From Emticicia aquatilis (GTDB lineage Bacteria; Bacteroidota; Bacteroidia; Cytophagales; Spirosomataceae), in the NCBI RefSeq assembly GCF_014644295.1, contig NZ_BMKK01000010.1, positions 124,001 to 188,000 of the forward strand: DNA of 64,000 bases, in the 5' to 3' direction. The notes below the pieces were generated by a model. The model made no database searches. It had not been told where the DNA came from and saw only the letters and a list, made by a program, of their open reading frames with translations. A program made the translations under genes and the position numbers. Within the stretch, counting starts at the first letter, position 1, and each line of letters starts with the position of its first letter. Below, one piece after another: positions 35,679-45,262 of the stretch.

Positions 35679-36086
35679 ATGAAAGAAATTAAAGAACTTT
35701 CTGGTGATGAGTTAAGTCGCTTAGTAGTACACGGAATGTTAGAAAAAAAAGCGACAAATATTGTAGTGATGGATTTACGTAATGTTAAGAATGCTATCAC
35801 CGACTTTTTTGTAGTTTGCTCGGGTAATACCGATACCCAAATTGCGGCCATCGCCGACTCGGTAGATGAAGAAGTTTTCAAAGCCTCCAAACTTAGCCCT
35901 TGGCACCAAGAAGGGCGTCAAAATCGTGAATGGATTCTGCTCGATTACGTTGATGTAGTTGTGCATATTTTCAGAAAAGACCGCCGTAAATTCTACGACC
36001 TCGAATCACTTTGGGGCGATGCCGAAACAACAATAATCGAAGAAAGCTTTGAGCCTGAAGCACCTAAACAAATGGTCTTCGAATGA
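35679..36086 (+). CDS. rsfS: Ribosome silencing factor RsfS
   Basis: 135 aa. RsfS/Iojap family: KATNIVVMDLRNVKNAITDFFVVCSGNTDTQ (split by the usual strand-helix pattern), then WHQEGRQNREWILLDYVDVVVHIF. It binds ribosomal protein uL14 on the 50S subunit and blocks subunit joining when nutrients run low. Followed by a terminator, then ftsH. The rsfS-ftsH order recurs in Bacteroidota. Confidence 0.95.
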   Translation: MKEIKELSGDELSRLVVHGMLEKKATNIVVMDLRNVKNAITDFFVVCSGNTDTQIAAIADSVDEEVFKASKLSPWHQEGRQNREWILLDYVDVVVHIFRKDRRKFYDLESLWGDAETTIIEESFEPEAPKQMVFE

Positions 36087-36101
36087 TGTTAAGAATATTT
36101 G

Positions 36102-36141
36102 AACCTTTACATAGTTCAAAACCATGTAAAGGTTATTTTTT
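36102..36141 (+). terminator. Terminator between rsfS and ftsH
   Basis: AACCTTTACAT (36102-36112) pairs with ATGTAAAGGTT (36124-36134) and is followed by a T run. FtsH would then need its own promoter or read-through. Confidence 0.85.
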
Positions 36142-36183
36142 TATATGAATAACTATTGCACTAAATTTTGAAAAATTAGAAAA

Positions 36184-38190
36184 ATGTCAGACAACAACAG
36201 TAATGAATTTCCGAAAAGAAAGCCAGCCAATAATAATGGAGGCGGTTTGCAGGGATGGATTGTAGCGGCGATTATCATGGGCATTATAGGCTTTTTGCTT
36301 TTTTCGAGGTCAGCATCGTTGGCACCGATTAAGTACAAGCAGCTCGAGCAAATGATTTTGCAAAAAGATGTAGAAAAAGTAGCCGTCGTAGAAGGCAATC
36401 GCAGCGTTGAGGTTACCCTCACTCGTGATGCTCTCCAAAAACCAGAGTATAAAAAAGACTTAGGTAATAATCGTTATAATGCAGGTGGCCCGCATTTGAA
36501 AGTAGATTTGGTTTCGGTAGAATCTTTTATGAATGACTACACAAACTTCTTGAAAACTGCCCAAATAGACGAAGCTTACCGCCAGACATTATACCCTGAG
36601 AGCGTAGAAAGACAAGATATGATGAATATGGTTTGGCAATTGCTTCCATTTATCGTTGTGCTTGGCTTGATGTATTTCTTGATGAGCCGTATGACAGGCG
36701 GTGGCGGCCCAGGTGGTCAGATTTTCAATATCGGCAAATCAAGAGCTGCTTTATTTGATGCTGATAATAAAGTAAAAATCACATTCAACGATGTAGCAGG
36801 CTTAGAAGAAGCTAAAGAAGAATTGCAGGAAATTGTTGATTTCTTGCGTACACCAAAAAAATACACCGAACTCGGTGGTAAAATACCAAAAGGAGCATTA
36901 CTTGTAGGCCCTCCGGGAACAGGTAAAACTTTATTGGCCAAAGCAGTTGCAGGCGAAGCGAGTGTGCCATTCTTCTCACTTTCGGGTTCTGATTTCGTTG
37001 AAATGTTTGTGGGTGTGGGTGCCGCTCGTGTACGTGACCTCTTCAAACAAGCCAAAGAAAAAGCTCCGTGTATTATCTTTATTGATGAGATTGATGCAGT
37101 TGGTCGTTCTCGTGGACGTGGCTCAATGCCAGGTGCAAACGATGAGCGTGAAAATACCCTTAACTCTCTCTTGGTAGAGATGGATGGGTTTGGTTCTGAT
37201 GCAGGAATTATCATTTTGGCAGCAACTAACCGCCCCGATGTTCTTGACCCAGCCTTGATGCGTCCAGGTCGTTTCGACCGCCAAATAAGTGTGGATGCTC
37301 CTGATATTGTTGGTCGTGAGGCTATTTTCAAAGTTCACATGAAACCTTTGAAACTTTCAAATAATATCGACATCAAGAAATTGGCTACTCAAACCCCAGG
37401 TTTTGCTGGTGCTGAAATTGCTAACGTATGTAACGAAGCTGCTCTTTTGGCAGCACGTCGTGGCAAAACAGCAATTGATATGCAAGACTTCCATGATGCA
37501 ATCGACCGTGAAATTGGAGGTTTAGAAAAGAAAAATAAATTGATTTCGCCAGAAGAGAAAGAAATCGTGGCGTATCACGAAGCTGGACACGCAGTAGCTG
37601 GCTGGTTCTTAGAACACGCCAATCCACTCGTAAAAGTTAGTATCGTACCTCGTGGTATTGCGGCTTTAGGCTACGCTCAGTATTTACCAAAAGAACAATA
37701 TTTGTATCGAACTGAGCAACTTATTGATGAAATGTGTATGACTCTTGGAGGTCGTGCTGCCGAAGAAGTAGTTTTTGGTAAAATTACTACTGGTGCATTG
37801 AGCGACTTAGAGCGAATCACGAAAAGTGCTTACGGAATGGTTTCGGTATATGGTATGAATGACCGTATCGGTAACGTTTCGTTCTATGACTCGAAAGGTC
37901 AGGGCGAAATGTCATTCACGAAGCCTTATTCGGAAGATACCGCAAAAATTATTGATGAAGAGGTAAAGAAATTAATTGATAATGCTTACGTACGTACAAG
38001 AGAATTATTGATTGAGAAGCGTGAAGAACTCGAGAAAATCGCTCAAGAATTATTGAAAAAAGAGATTCTTTATCAATCTGACTTAGTAGATTTAATTGGC
38101 AAACGCCCATTCGAGAAATTGACAAATTATCAGGAGTTCATGGATAAAGTAGATACTCCTACTGAAGAAAAGACTCCAATTGTAGAGTAA
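36184..38190 (+). CDS. ftsH: ATP-dependent zinc metalloprotease FtsH
   Basis: 668 aa. Two N-terminal transmembrane helices (about 24-41 and 150-168) flank a periplasmic loop. AAA+ domain: Walker A GPPGTGKT (242-249), Walker B IIFIDEID (297-304), second-region-of-homology with ATNRPD...MRPGRFDR (347-366). M41 protease domain: zinc site HEAGH (465-469). It degrades unneeded membrane and regulatory proteins at the inner membrane as a hexamer. GC content is visibly higher than in the accessory genes of this window, as expected of a conserved core gene. Confidence 0.97.
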   Translation: MSDNNSNEFPKRKPANNNGGGLQGWIVAAIIMGIIGFLLFSRSASLAPIKYKQLEQMILQKDVEKVAVVEGNRSVEVTLTRDALQKPEYKKDLGNNRYNAGGPHLKVDLVSVESFMNDYTNFLKTAQIDEAYRQTLYPESVERQDMMNMVWQLLPFIVVLGLMYFLMSRMTGGGGPGGQIFNIGKSRAALFDADNKVKITFNDVAGLEEAKEELQEIVDFLRTPKKYTELGGKIPKGALLVGPPGTGKTLLAKAVAGEASVPFFSLSGSDFVEMFVGVGAARVRDLFKQAKEKAPCIIFIDEIDAVGRSRGRGSMPGANDERENTLNSLLVEMDGFGSDAGIIILAATNRPDVLDPALMRPGRFDRQISVDAPDIVGREAIFKVHMKPLKLSNNIDIKKLATQTPGFAGAEIANVCNEAALLAARRGKTAIDMQDFHDAIDREIGGLEKKNKLISPEEKEIVAYHEAGHAVAGWFLEHANPLVKVSIVPRGIAALGYAQYLPKEQYLYRTEQLIDEMCMTLGGRAAEEVVFGKITTGALSDLERITKSAYGMVSVYGMNDRIGNVSFYDSKGQGEMSFTKPYSEDTAKIIDEEVKKLIDNAYVRTRELLIEKREELEKIAQELLKKEILYQSDLVDLIGKRPFEKLTNYQEFMDKVDTPTEEKTPIVE

Positions 38191-38216
38191 TTAATAACTC
38201 TCTCGAATTACATAAT

Positions 38217-38255
38217 AAAAGCAGTAGTAAACTCAAATTTACTACTGCTTTTTGT
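38217..38255 (+). terminator. Terminator after ftsH
   Basis: A 15-bp perfect stem AAAAGCAGTAGTAAA / TTTACTACTGCTTTT (38217-38231 and 38238-38252) with a 6-nt loop, then T-rich sequence. Confidence 0.9.
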
Positions 38256-38462
38256 TTTTAAAGCCATTACAAGGATTAATTCAAGCAATTGAGTTTGGTA
38301 TTTTCTACACCTATAAACTAAAAAGTCAATTGTATTTGCAACAGAATGACTACTTGGTGTTATTTTACTCTCTATTTTCTATAATCATAACAGCCTTTCA
38401 GGCTTTTCTTAAATCTCTTGAGTTTGCCCTAATTTGGCATGGTTATAAGATACTACAAAAAT
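38256..38462. other. Gap downstream of ftsH without a supported gene
   Basis: A 70-codon open frame starting from TTG overlaps this gap, but it begins inside the ftsH terminator, has no family resemblance and is rich in Leu/Phe/Tyr as AT-rich noncoding DNA often is. I see nothing else here. Confidence 0.5.
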
Positions 38463-38500
38463 AAAGAGTCTGCCCCATGGTTTCGAGACAAACTCTTTGT
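38463..38500 (-). terminator. Terminator of the coiled-coil membrane protein gene
   Basis: Read on the minus strand, AAAGAGUUUGUC (38498-38487) pairs, with G-U wobbles, with GGCAGACUCUUU (38474-38463), followed by AUUUUUG. Confidence 0.75.
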
Positions 38501-38523
38501 TTTAAACTGAAAGCAAAACTTTA

Positions 38524-39477
38524 TTATTTTACTTCAAAAGTACCACGGCCGATGCTGAAGCCTTCTGAGTATAATTCGATGTTATATTTACCCTTTGAGT
38601 AGTTAGCTCCACGAGAGTAAATAAAATCAACGTTTTGACCTGAATTATCATACATTACTGACTGCTTGGCAGTATAAACCATTTCTTTGCCACCATAAGT
38701 AAATGCACCCGAACCAGTAGCCATATCCGAAATACAGTTACCTTGTGGGTCGAGCATACGCATATAAATCACCTTGTTCTCTCTCTTTGTCAATGGGTTT
38801 TCGGCCAATTTGAAAGAAATTTTCACTTTTTCTACACGTTTTGCTTTGTACTCACCACCTTCACGCTCTTTACCACGAGAGTTAATGGCATTTACCGAAA
38901 CGTTCATAGCTTTCAAAGCAGCAGCAAGCGTTACTTTCTCAGCTAATTCTTTGTTCTTCACGGTTGTTGCATAAACAGAGTCCGCAAGGGCTTGTTTATC
39001 CGACTTCAAGGTCGAAACGTCAGTTTTCAAATTCGTGTTTTCAGCCCCCAACGTTTTCACTTCGGTGGTCAACTGGGCATTTTCTTCTCTTAATTTTGCA
39101 ATCTCTACGTCTTTTGCCGTTAAAGCTGCTTCGTAACCTTTGATTTTGCTTTCAAAATCTCGAATAGATACGTTTTTAGAATTTACTAAATTCTTTTTAT
39201 CTTGTTCGAGTTGAGCTTTCAAAGCTTCGAGGTCGGCCACTTGTCCGCCCAACGATGTCACTTCGGCAATTTTTTTGTCTAATTCCGCTGAAATCGAATC
39301 GAGTTTAGTATTTGTCAATAATAACTCTTTTGTTTTCGACGAAATATCAACGTTTTTAGCCTCAATATCCTGACGAGCATTAAAGTATAGAAATCCAAAA
39401 AGAGCGGCCAATGCACAAGCCAAAACGAGGCCTGCCGTCATGGCTGTATTACTTTTTCTTTCTTGCATGTTTTCCAT
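38524..39477 (-). CDS. Membrane-anchored coiled-coil protein of unknown function
   Basis: 317 aa; no named function. One transmembrane helix at about 13-32 (MTAGLVLACALAALFGFLYF), then a coiled coil from about 35 to 185 with clear heptads (ELDKKIAEV, LEALKAQLEQD, AKLREENAQLTTEV). The C-terminal 110 residues form a beta domain (VEKVKISFKLAENPLTKRENKVIYMRMLDPQG and onward, GRGTFEVK at the end). Similar proteins are widespread in Bacteroidota and are often mislabelled as SMC-like because of the coiled coil. The beta domain most likely lies in the periplasm. A second possible ATG lies three codons in. Monocistronic with its own terminator. Confidence 0.75.
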   Translation of the reverse strand: MENMQERKSNTAMTAGLVLACALAALFGFLYFNARQDIEAKNVDISSKTKELLLTNTKLDSISAELDKKIAEVTSLGGQVADLEALKAQLEQDKKNLVNSKNVSIRDFESKIKGYEAALTAKDVEIAKLREENAQLTTEVKTLGAENTNLKTDVSTLKSDKQALADSVYATTVKNKELAEKVTLAAALKAMNVSVNAINSRGKEREGGEYKAKRVEKVKISFKLAENPLTKRENKVIYMRMLDPQGNCISDMATGSGAFTYGGKEMVYTAKQSVMYDNSGQNVDFIYSRGANYSKGKYNIELYSEGFSIGRGTFEVK

Positions 39478-39658
39478 AGAAATCGAATGTTAAGTATTTA
39501 GAGTTACAGGTTTATTAACGGCAAAGTTATATTTTTATTGAAACTATTTATATTTTAGAGACAAAATTTGTTGTTTTTTTCACCAAACGGCAATGGAATC
39601 TGTATTTTGCGAATAATTAGTCAGATTATTCGCTTTTAATTCTCAAAGTAAAGTATTT

Positions 39659-40681
39659 ATGGCACTCATCACCAAGAAAAAGATACCTTTCAAAATATCG
39701 CCACGACTTCGCAAATACCTCACAAAATATGGTCGTGAAAAAGAATTGCCTATTAAATACACCGATTTATTGCGTTTCGATAATGCCTTTCCGCTTTACG
39801 ACAAAAAAGGAAAAGACACGCTTTGGGAAACAGTGATGTACCCACAAAACGACCTCGAAGAAATCTACGAAGCACTAAAAATAATCTATGCCGATTTAAA
39901 AACAGATGGCGATGCGGCCGTAATCAAGCACTTGGTAGTTGACCGTGTAGATACTTGCACATACGCTAATACAAAGCCATTCAGAATCCGAATCGTGAAT
40001 AAAATCAATGATAACCACGATTATTTCTATATAAAATTGGCCGATGCCTCTCGAATTTATGGACTTGAGTTAGAGCATTTGCTTTCGCCCAATGTAATGG
40101 GTTATTGTACGCACGAAGATACACTCGTAGAAGAACACATCGCCGGTATTCCTGCCGACCAATTTATGAATAATCACCTTAACGATGCTAATTTTAACCC
40201 CATTCGCTTGAGTAAAGAGTTTATCAAGTTCAACGAAAGGTGTTTTGTGAGGCTTTTGGGTGATATGCACTCATCGAATTTTGTAATAATTGTCACGCCT
40301 GACTTTGAAGATTTTCATTACCGCCTTCGAGCCATTGACTTCGACCAACAATCTTACGAGTCCTCAAAATCAGTCTATATGCCGCAGTATTTTAAGCAAA
40401 ATAATGCCATGATTCAGATGGGAATGCAGTTTCTAACACCTGAGTCAGTAAAACAATATCAAGCCGAAGAACGCACCTTGATTGCAAATAGATTGCGAGA
40501 AGAAAAAAGCAGAATGCACGATTTGATTGAAACTATGAAAAAAGATACACTTTCACTGCCTGACAACCTCGAATCGCTCAAACAGGATTTGGCAAGGCAT
40601 TATAAAAATCCCAGTTTTTTGAATTGTAAAAGTATGGGGGAAGTGGTAGAGTTGAGTTTGAAATTGGTTTTAATTCATTAA
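39659..40681 (+). CDS. Orphan protein with kinase/aminoglycoside-phosphotransferase-like fold signs
   Basis: 340 aa, not assigned to a named family by me. Several motifs match the phosphotransferase (APH/protein-kinase-like) fold in order: a possible ATP-anchoring Lys K126 in YFYIKLADASR, a helix with Glu residues (YGLELEHLL, 134-142), a catalytic-loop-like GDMHSSN (201-207, cf. GDxHxxN) and a metal-binding-like IDFD (226-229). The glycine-rich loop is not obvious. No signal peptide; cytoplasmic. It ends at a terminator shared with the convergent beta-barrel protein gene. It may phosphorylate a small molecule or a protein, or may be a pseudokinase. Confidence 0.5.
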   Translation: MALITKKKIPFKISPRLRKYLTKYGREKELPIKYTDLLRFDNAFPLYDKKGKDTLWETVMYPQNDLEEIYEALKIIYADLKTDGDAAVIKHLVVDRVDTCTYANTKPFRIRIVNKINDNHDYFYIKLADASRIYGLELEHLLSPNVMGYCTHEDTLVEEHIAGIPADQFMNNHLNDANFNPIRLSKEFIKFNERCFVRLLGDMHSSNFVIIVTPDFEDFHYRLRAIDFDQQSYESSKSVYMPQYFKQNNAMIQMGMQFLTPESVKQYQAEERTLIANRLREEKSRMHDLIETMKKDTLSLPDNLESLKQDLARHYKNPSFLNCKSMGEVVELSLKLVLIH

Positions 40682-40685
40682 AAAT

Positions 40686-40722
40686 AAAGCCCTACAATTA
40701 TTTGATTTGTAGGGCTTTGGTT
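40686..40722. terminator. Bidirectional terminator between convergent genes
   Basis: AAAGCCCTACAA (40686-40697) and TTGTAGGGCTTT (40707-40718) form a perfect 12-bp stem between the gene ending at 40681 and the minus-strand gene ending at 40726. Confidence 0.88.
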
Positions 40723-40725
40723 TAT

Positions 40726-41640
40726 TTATGATATTTTTCTCATTGTATTCACAGTTACGTGAGGCCAAACCACTGGAATATTTACACCCGTTGGTGGAAA
40801 CACTAAATTGATTGTCTGTGTATATTGTAATTGTAAAATATTAGGTTGCCCAGCCGTTGGGTTTTCGATTTCTTCAATCCAGAATTTGGCTTGCATATCA
40901 GTTGTTTTGATATTTTGTTGAATAAACGGAATATTTAAGATACCACCATCAGAATTTTTTGTCGAAAAAGATAAGGTAGTCATACTTGCCAGTTTTTGCG
41001 TACCTAAAGTCTTTTGCAAAAATGTATTAGGGTCTAATTGATTGAATTCTGCAAACTGATTGGTATCATATTGCCCCTCTGCATAACCTGGTAATAATTG
41101 CCCTGTTACAGCAAAAGGGAAAGTATCTGCTGTTCCAAAGAAATCATTGTTAGGAGGCAGAGCTGTTGTTGAATTTCCAGGAGCAAGTACTGAATTTCCG
41201 TGTGGAATTGTAGATAAACGTACAACATCAAAGTTTGAATTGAGGTTTTGAATATTCAAGAAAAACCCTCTTTCGGCATGAATTTCTTGCCCTTTTCCGA
41301 ATCCTCTCGAATTACAAAAATCAGTTTCACAAGTGCTATGAATTTGTTGTTCATACATCAATCCCACTATTTGTTGGGTATTTTCCACGCCATCAATAAA
41401 AGGCCCACGGTTACTGGCCGTCACGACTGGTTTAAAAGTAAGTGTTTCGATATACGGAATTACTTCCAATATAAATTCTTGTTGAGGTGGCCCTGGTACT
41501 GCAATAACGTTCCAGCCCATACCTGGCTCACTTACCCAAGTTCCTTGTAGTTGTGTGAGTGGTCCTAAATCTACTTGGGAAGCCTGTGCTTTCGTAAGTA
41601 TTTGGATACCTGCTGGTATTACGCCAAATTTAGTTTTCAT
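40726..41640 (-). CDS. Beta-barrel (FABP/nitrobindin-like) protein, possibly heme- or ligand-binding
   Basis: 304 aa. Near residue 30 LTQLQGTWVSEPGMGWN resembles the first strand of the lipocalin-like or FABP-like heme-binding barrels (G-x-W). The rest is beta-rich with several Cys and His (HSTCETDFC near 105) and no signal peptide. It lies 32 bp downstream of a large amine-oxidase-like flavoprotein gene, so it is probably co-transcribed. A barrel that binds a hydrophobic or heme-like product would fit a small-molecule pathway. The family call is tentative. Confidence 0.5.
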   Translation of the reverse strand: MKTKFGVIPAGIQILTKAQASQVDLGPLTQLQGTWVSEPGMGWNVIAVPGPPQQEFILEVIPYIETLTFKPVVTASNRGPFIDGVENTQQIVGLMYEQQIHSTCETDFCNSRGFGKGQEIHAERGFFLNIQNLNSNFDVVRLSTIPHGNSVLAPGNSTTALPPNNDFFGTADTFPFAVTGQLLPGYAEGQYDTNQFAEFNQLDPNTFLQKTLGTQKLASMTTLSFSTKNSDGGILNIPFIQQNIKTTDMQAKFWIEEIENPTAGQPNILQLQYTQTINLVFPPTGVNIPVVWPHVTVNTMRKIS

Positions 41641-41672
41641 AACTGTAAGTGTTTTGAGGTTAAATGTTAAAT

Positions 41673-43658
41673 CTATTTTTTAGAACTCGGACAAATAAAT
41701 GGATAATTAGTATCATCAATGATTGGCTTAATTCCGAAGAAGTCGTTCAATACTGACTCGGCTGTGCAGTAAGCTCCTTCTACCCAAGCTTGGTCGTTTG
41801 AATAGGTTTCGCCTACAATGAAAATATTGGCATCTGCTCCGTCAATTAATTGAGATGGCTTACGAATATTTTGTTGTACTTCGCCGATATTGTAGTGAGC
41901 AGCATACGCATGATAGCCCGCATTGAATGGCGGCAATGACCAATCCATGTAAGATACTTCGAGTGGCTCTGGCACGGCCGTATAATCAGAAGCTGGGCCA
42001 AAATGCACCGCAGCCAATTGCTTACGAAGCATCTTGACCATAATTTCGGGGGCTTTACGAGGGCCATCGAGTGGTTGTGTGTTTTCCGAAATTGGAATTT
42101 TACGCTCGGCATTAGGGCCTAATTCAAGTTCTTGCCAGAAAGTCGTAAAACTTTCATCGTCATAACTTGCCAAAAGCCCATAAATTGGTTCGGCTTTTCC
42201 ATCAAGAGCATTGTTTCCAAAATAAACTACCTGACGAATTGGCGTATCAGTCACGCTCGGCCCAATGGTATTTCGCTTGGCAGTGGTCAAGATTTGTTGC
42301 TCTTGCTTATACGTCAATCGCTCTTCAACGCAGGCCTCAACGGCTTTGATGAAATCAGCCGCCGAAGCAAACGGAGTTTCCATCAAATTATCATCAGCGG
42401 CAATGAGATTGATATATTCCTGCGGAAAATCACTGAGCTGAGTCAAGACATCGCTCGTAATTTCATAACTCAAAATCGGTGCAGGATACGGCGTTGTGCT
42501 TTCTGTCCACCATTCTCGGTCGAAAAACATTCCTACTTTATACGAAGGTTGCATAATGGCCGACTCTAAGAAAAGTTGTACTTTTCTATGATTCAGCACA
42601 TCAATTCCATCGTGGTTTTCGTAGCGTGTGGCTTGGGCAACCAAATCAATGGCGTAGCGTGGCATGGCCAACCAAGCAGCATCGGTTGTTTTTGAAGCAC
42701 TTTTTTTATTCGGATTTTTACGAGTTGCGATTCCGTAATGAATTACACCATCAATTTGTAAAATCGAGTGTAGGCGAGTATTTGGGTGGTATTCAAAATT
42801 GACACCTTTTTCGGAAGCTAATTTCAGAATTTCATCAAAAAGAGCATTAAACATACTCGAAAAACCCAATGTAAGCGTGCGATATTCGTTGCCAGGGGTA
42901 AATTCATTGTTAGATTGAAACGCTACCGCCGAGTTCCAGTTTATGACATTCGATGAATAACCATTTCCATCTGACACATAATTATAACCTTCCGAACCCA
43001 GTTGGTCATACATCAAATTCCAATAGCCAATATCTTTCAATAAATCGCCTTTTTGGTAAACCGACGAATCGGGTAAATCGACATTGATTCTTCCGTTCTC
43101 ATAGAAATCGCACCATTCGGCACGGGTCTGTGGGCCAGAAGTGGCAGTAACTGCCAAATTCTCAACAGTAGCAAAACCAGTATCGGGCGAGTCTGTTGCA
43201 CCAAAATGGTCAACATTATAGGGTGCCGGATTGCTCGAAGTTATATCATTGAGATACATATTTTTTGTACGTAAATAATATAACGGATTTGTTGACTCAT
43301 TGAATGGCACAGAATATTTATCAAGCCCCAATTGATTAATAACCGTCGTTACTACACGATGCCCACCTGCTTCACCACCATTATCGCCATTCCAGTACGA
43401 ATACCTCATTCCACCCAATTCGAGATACGATTTTGTATTATCATTTTGGTAATGCCATGTGCAGATTCTGGCCCCTGCCGCACGAGTTCCAGTATATTCG
43501 CTCGAAAAATCGTATTTTCCCCAATCGTAAAGTTCGAGCGTATCGCCTTTTTTTAGTTGTTTAGCTTTCCCTTCTTCGGTTTCGGCTACTCCGTTCAGAA
43601 GTCGCCATGCCGTGTAAAGTCCCGAAGCTCCCGCTCCAAAAATTGAATAAGTTTTCAT
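41673..43658 (-). CDS. L-amino-acid-oxidase-like flavoprotein (amine oxidase fold)
   Basis: 661 aa from the ATG at 43658; a GTG seven codons earlier is possible but less likely. FAD-binding motif SIFGAGASGLYTAWRL at the N-terminus (GxGxxG 8-13), then RAAGARICTWHYQND and LELGGMRYSYW, the amine-oxidase FAD cradle. The C-terminus has IFIVGETYSNDQAWVEGAY, the second FAD motif typical of L-amino-acid oxidases and VioA-type tryptophan oxidases. No signal peptide. It probably oxidises an amino acid or amine to the imine with H2O2 release. Neighbours include a second flavin oxidase and, in the divergent operon, a VioB-like ferritin-fold protein. Substrate unknown. Confidence 0.8.
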   Translation of the reverse strand: MKTYSIFGAGASGLYTAWRLLNGVAETEEGKAKQLKKGDTLELYDWGKYDFSSEYTGTRAAGARICTWHYQNDNTKSYLELGGMRYSYWNGDNGGEAGGHRVVTTVINQLGLDKYSVPFNESTNPLYYLRTKNMYLNDITSSNPAPYNVDHFGATDSPDTGFATVENLAVTATSGPQTRAEWCDFYENGRINVDLPDSSVYQKGDLLKDIGYWNLMYDQLGSEGYNYVSDGNGYSSNVINWNSAVAFQSNNEFTPGNEYRTLTLGFSSMFNALFDEILKLASEKGVNFEYHPNTRLHSILQIDGVIHYGIATRKNPNKKSASKTTDAAWLAMPRYAIDLVAQATRYENHDGIDVLNHRKVQLFLESAIMQPSYKVGMFFDREWWTESTTPYPAPILSYEITSDVLTQLSDFPQEYINLIAADDNLMETPFASAADFIKAVEACVEERLTYKQEQQILTTAKRNTIGPSVTDTPIRQVVYFGNNALDGKAEPIYGLLASYDDESFTTFWQELELGPNAERKIPISENTQPLDGPRKAPEIMVKMLRKQLAAVHFGPASDYTAVPEPLEVSYMDWSLPPFNAGYHAYAAHYNIGEVQQNIRKPSQLIDGADANIFIVGETYSNDQAWVEGAYCTAESVLNDFFGIKPIIDDTNYPFICPSSKK

Positions 43659-43680
43659 GGTTATATGTGCTTTTAGCACA

Positions 43681-43709
43681 ATTAAGAATTGAGAATTAAA
43701 AATTGAGGA
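43681..43709. repeat. AT-rich dispersed repeat (AATTAAGAATT family)
   Basis: attaagaattgagaattaaaa-type block, similar to those at 14711 and 53544, within the 111-bp gap between the two flavoprotein genes. Confidence 0.5.
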
Positions 43710-43769
43710 TGTAGTCCATTTGTTTAGTAAACATCACAATGTACAAGCTTCAGTTTTTTTGCTGATTTT

Positions 43770-44963
43770 TTAAAGAGATTTAAAGTATTTGTGTCCTAGC
43801 TGGAAGTGTTTGATGTCATAAGGTGTTTTACCATCAAGGGTTAAATCGGTTAAGATTTTTCCTAAAAACGGCACAAATTTCGCTGCCCAACCTGTGGCAT
43901 AAAGCACAATATCTTGATGATTCGGAATATAGTTCGGAGCAAAATCAATGATTAGTTCTTTGGTTGGCACATCGCTCAAAGCTATCAAACAAGTGGAAGT
44001 GTAATGCGGAGTTGGGTCAAGGCCAGTCATGTGGTCTTTTACCCACTGAGCCGTATAGGCCAATTCCTGTGGATTTGGCACAAGCGTACGCTGACTGGGG
44101 TTGGTTAAGGGTTGTATCACAAAGTCGGGAGCAACTCGAATATATTCAGGATGATTCCAATCAACACTCGGAAAGCCGTAAAACTGATTCCCATTGCCGC
44201 CAACGGCATTCTGAAAAACAAACCACGTTGGATATTGAATTTTAGGGTCGAGTTTCTTGAAATATGCCGAGGTCATATTCCAATAAGTTGCCCTTATCGT
44301 AAAATTTAGTTGATTAATTACACTATCAATGTAAGGCCCGGGAACAATCACCAGTTTTTCGGAGATAAACGTCCCCTCGGGCGTAGTAATCTCAAAGGTA
44401 TCTTTGTGCTGTTTCACCCCAATTACGGGGCATTCTTCTTTCATTGTCACGTAAGGACTTTTCGAGTTCAAATCATGAAGCGTTTGCAAGGTCGCTCGTA
44501 AATCAATACTTGCTCCATCGGCTTGAAATAAACCTGTGTAAGTTTCGGGTAAGTTTTTAAATTTATATTGCTCTTCAATTTCCTTAGAAGTGAGCGAAGT
44601 ATAAGGCACTTTTAGTTTTTTTAGTGCTTTTTCGGCTTGACTGATGTTTCCTTCGGTTGACTTCACGGATGGGTCGCCAAACCAAAGCGTACCCACTTTA
44701 TCTAATAACTTTACGGGCGTATGCGATTGCAATTCGTCCCAATAAGGCTCAGAATCCAATACAAATTGCACCATGTAACTTTCAGGATACGGAATTCTGA
44801 ATTGTCGAGAAACTCCCGCCGAACTTCCCATTTGATTAATAAAACGAAACTGCTCCAGTACAAGCGTATCCGTTTTTTTCTTACCCAGATGATAGGCAGT
44901 AGAAAGCCCCATTGCTCCCCCTCCTATCACAATTACTTCATAATTTTTTTTAGTTTTTGGCAT
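43770..44963 (-). CDS. SolA/monomeric-sarcosine-oxidase-like FAD oxidase
   Basis: 397 aa. Rossmann FAD motif VIVIGGGAMGLSTAYHLG (10-27) and SSAGVSRQFRIPYP, as in N-methyl-tryptophan and sarcosine oxidases. C325 in YTSTCLIALSDVP occupies the place of the Cys that binds FAD covalently in MSOX/SolA; IIDFAP follows as expected, and ATGWAAKFVPFLGKIL completes the C-terminal FAD contact. It oxidises a secondary or N-methyl amine. First gene of the minus-strand operon facing the GMC operon across about 300 bp. Together with the amino-acid-oxidase-like gene it suggests sequential amine oxidation. Confidence 0.85.
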   Translation of the reverse strand: MPKTKKNYEVIVIGGGAMGLSTAYHLGKKKTDTLVLEQFRFINQMGSSAGVSRQFRIPYPESYMVQFVLDSEPYWDELQSHTPVKLLDKVGTLWFGDPSVKSTEGNISQAEKALKKLKVPYTSLTSKEIEEQYKFKNLPETYTGLFQADGASIDLRATLQTLHDLNSKSPYVTMKEECPVIGVKQHKDTFEITTPEGTFISEKLVIVPGPYIDSVINQLNFTIRATYWNMTSAYFKKLDPKIQYPTWFVFQNAVGGNGNQFYGFPSVDWNHPEYIRVAPDFVIQPLTNPSQRTLVPNPQELAYTAQWVKDHMTGLDPTPHYTSTCLIALSDVPTKELIIDFAPNYIPNHQDIVLYATGWAAKFVPFLGKILTDLTLDGKTPYDIKHFQLGHKYFKSL

Positions 44964-45079
44964 GGCATTAAGTTTCGTATAGTATAACGGTTTTTATAGG
45001 GGGCGGGAACATCAATAAACGTAGTGTGTGAATCATTTTTAGGATACACAAAAGTATGATAACTCACCAAGCTAAGGAA

Positions 45080-45119
45080 GCGTATAAATGCCCGATTTCA
45101 AAAACAGGTATTTATACGC
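45080..45119. promoter_or_regulatory. Hairpin in the divergent promoter region
   Basis: GCGTATAAATGCC (45080-45092) pairs with GGTATTTATACGC (45107-45119) with one wobble. It lies directly before the -33 box of the GMC operon and could be a regulator site for both divergent operons. Confidence 0.45.
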
Positions 45120-45120
45120 A

Positions 45121-45150
45121 TTTGCTTTTTAGCTATTCAATTTATCTTTG
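45121..45150 (+). promoter_or_regulatory. Bacteroidota-type promoter of the GMC / ferritin-like operon
   Basis: TTTG (45121-45124), 18 nt, then TATCTTTG (45143-45150), an exact fit to the TTTG / TAnnTTTG consensus of the Bacteroidota primary sigma factor. Transcription would start near 45157, about 105 nt before the first ATG. Confidence 0.65.
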
Positions 45151-45262
45151 CTAAACCTTAGTTCTGTTATAGCCATTAAAACCTAATCCACTACCTATCA
45201 AGCCATTGCGGTACCCATACCTTATACATTTCCTCTAAAATCTGTTAAACTTTACTTACACA

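Noticed and set aside
38252-38464. 70-codon frame after ftsH as a gene
   Set aside because: It begins at TTG inside the ftsH terminator, has no recognisable features and ends in the next terminator.
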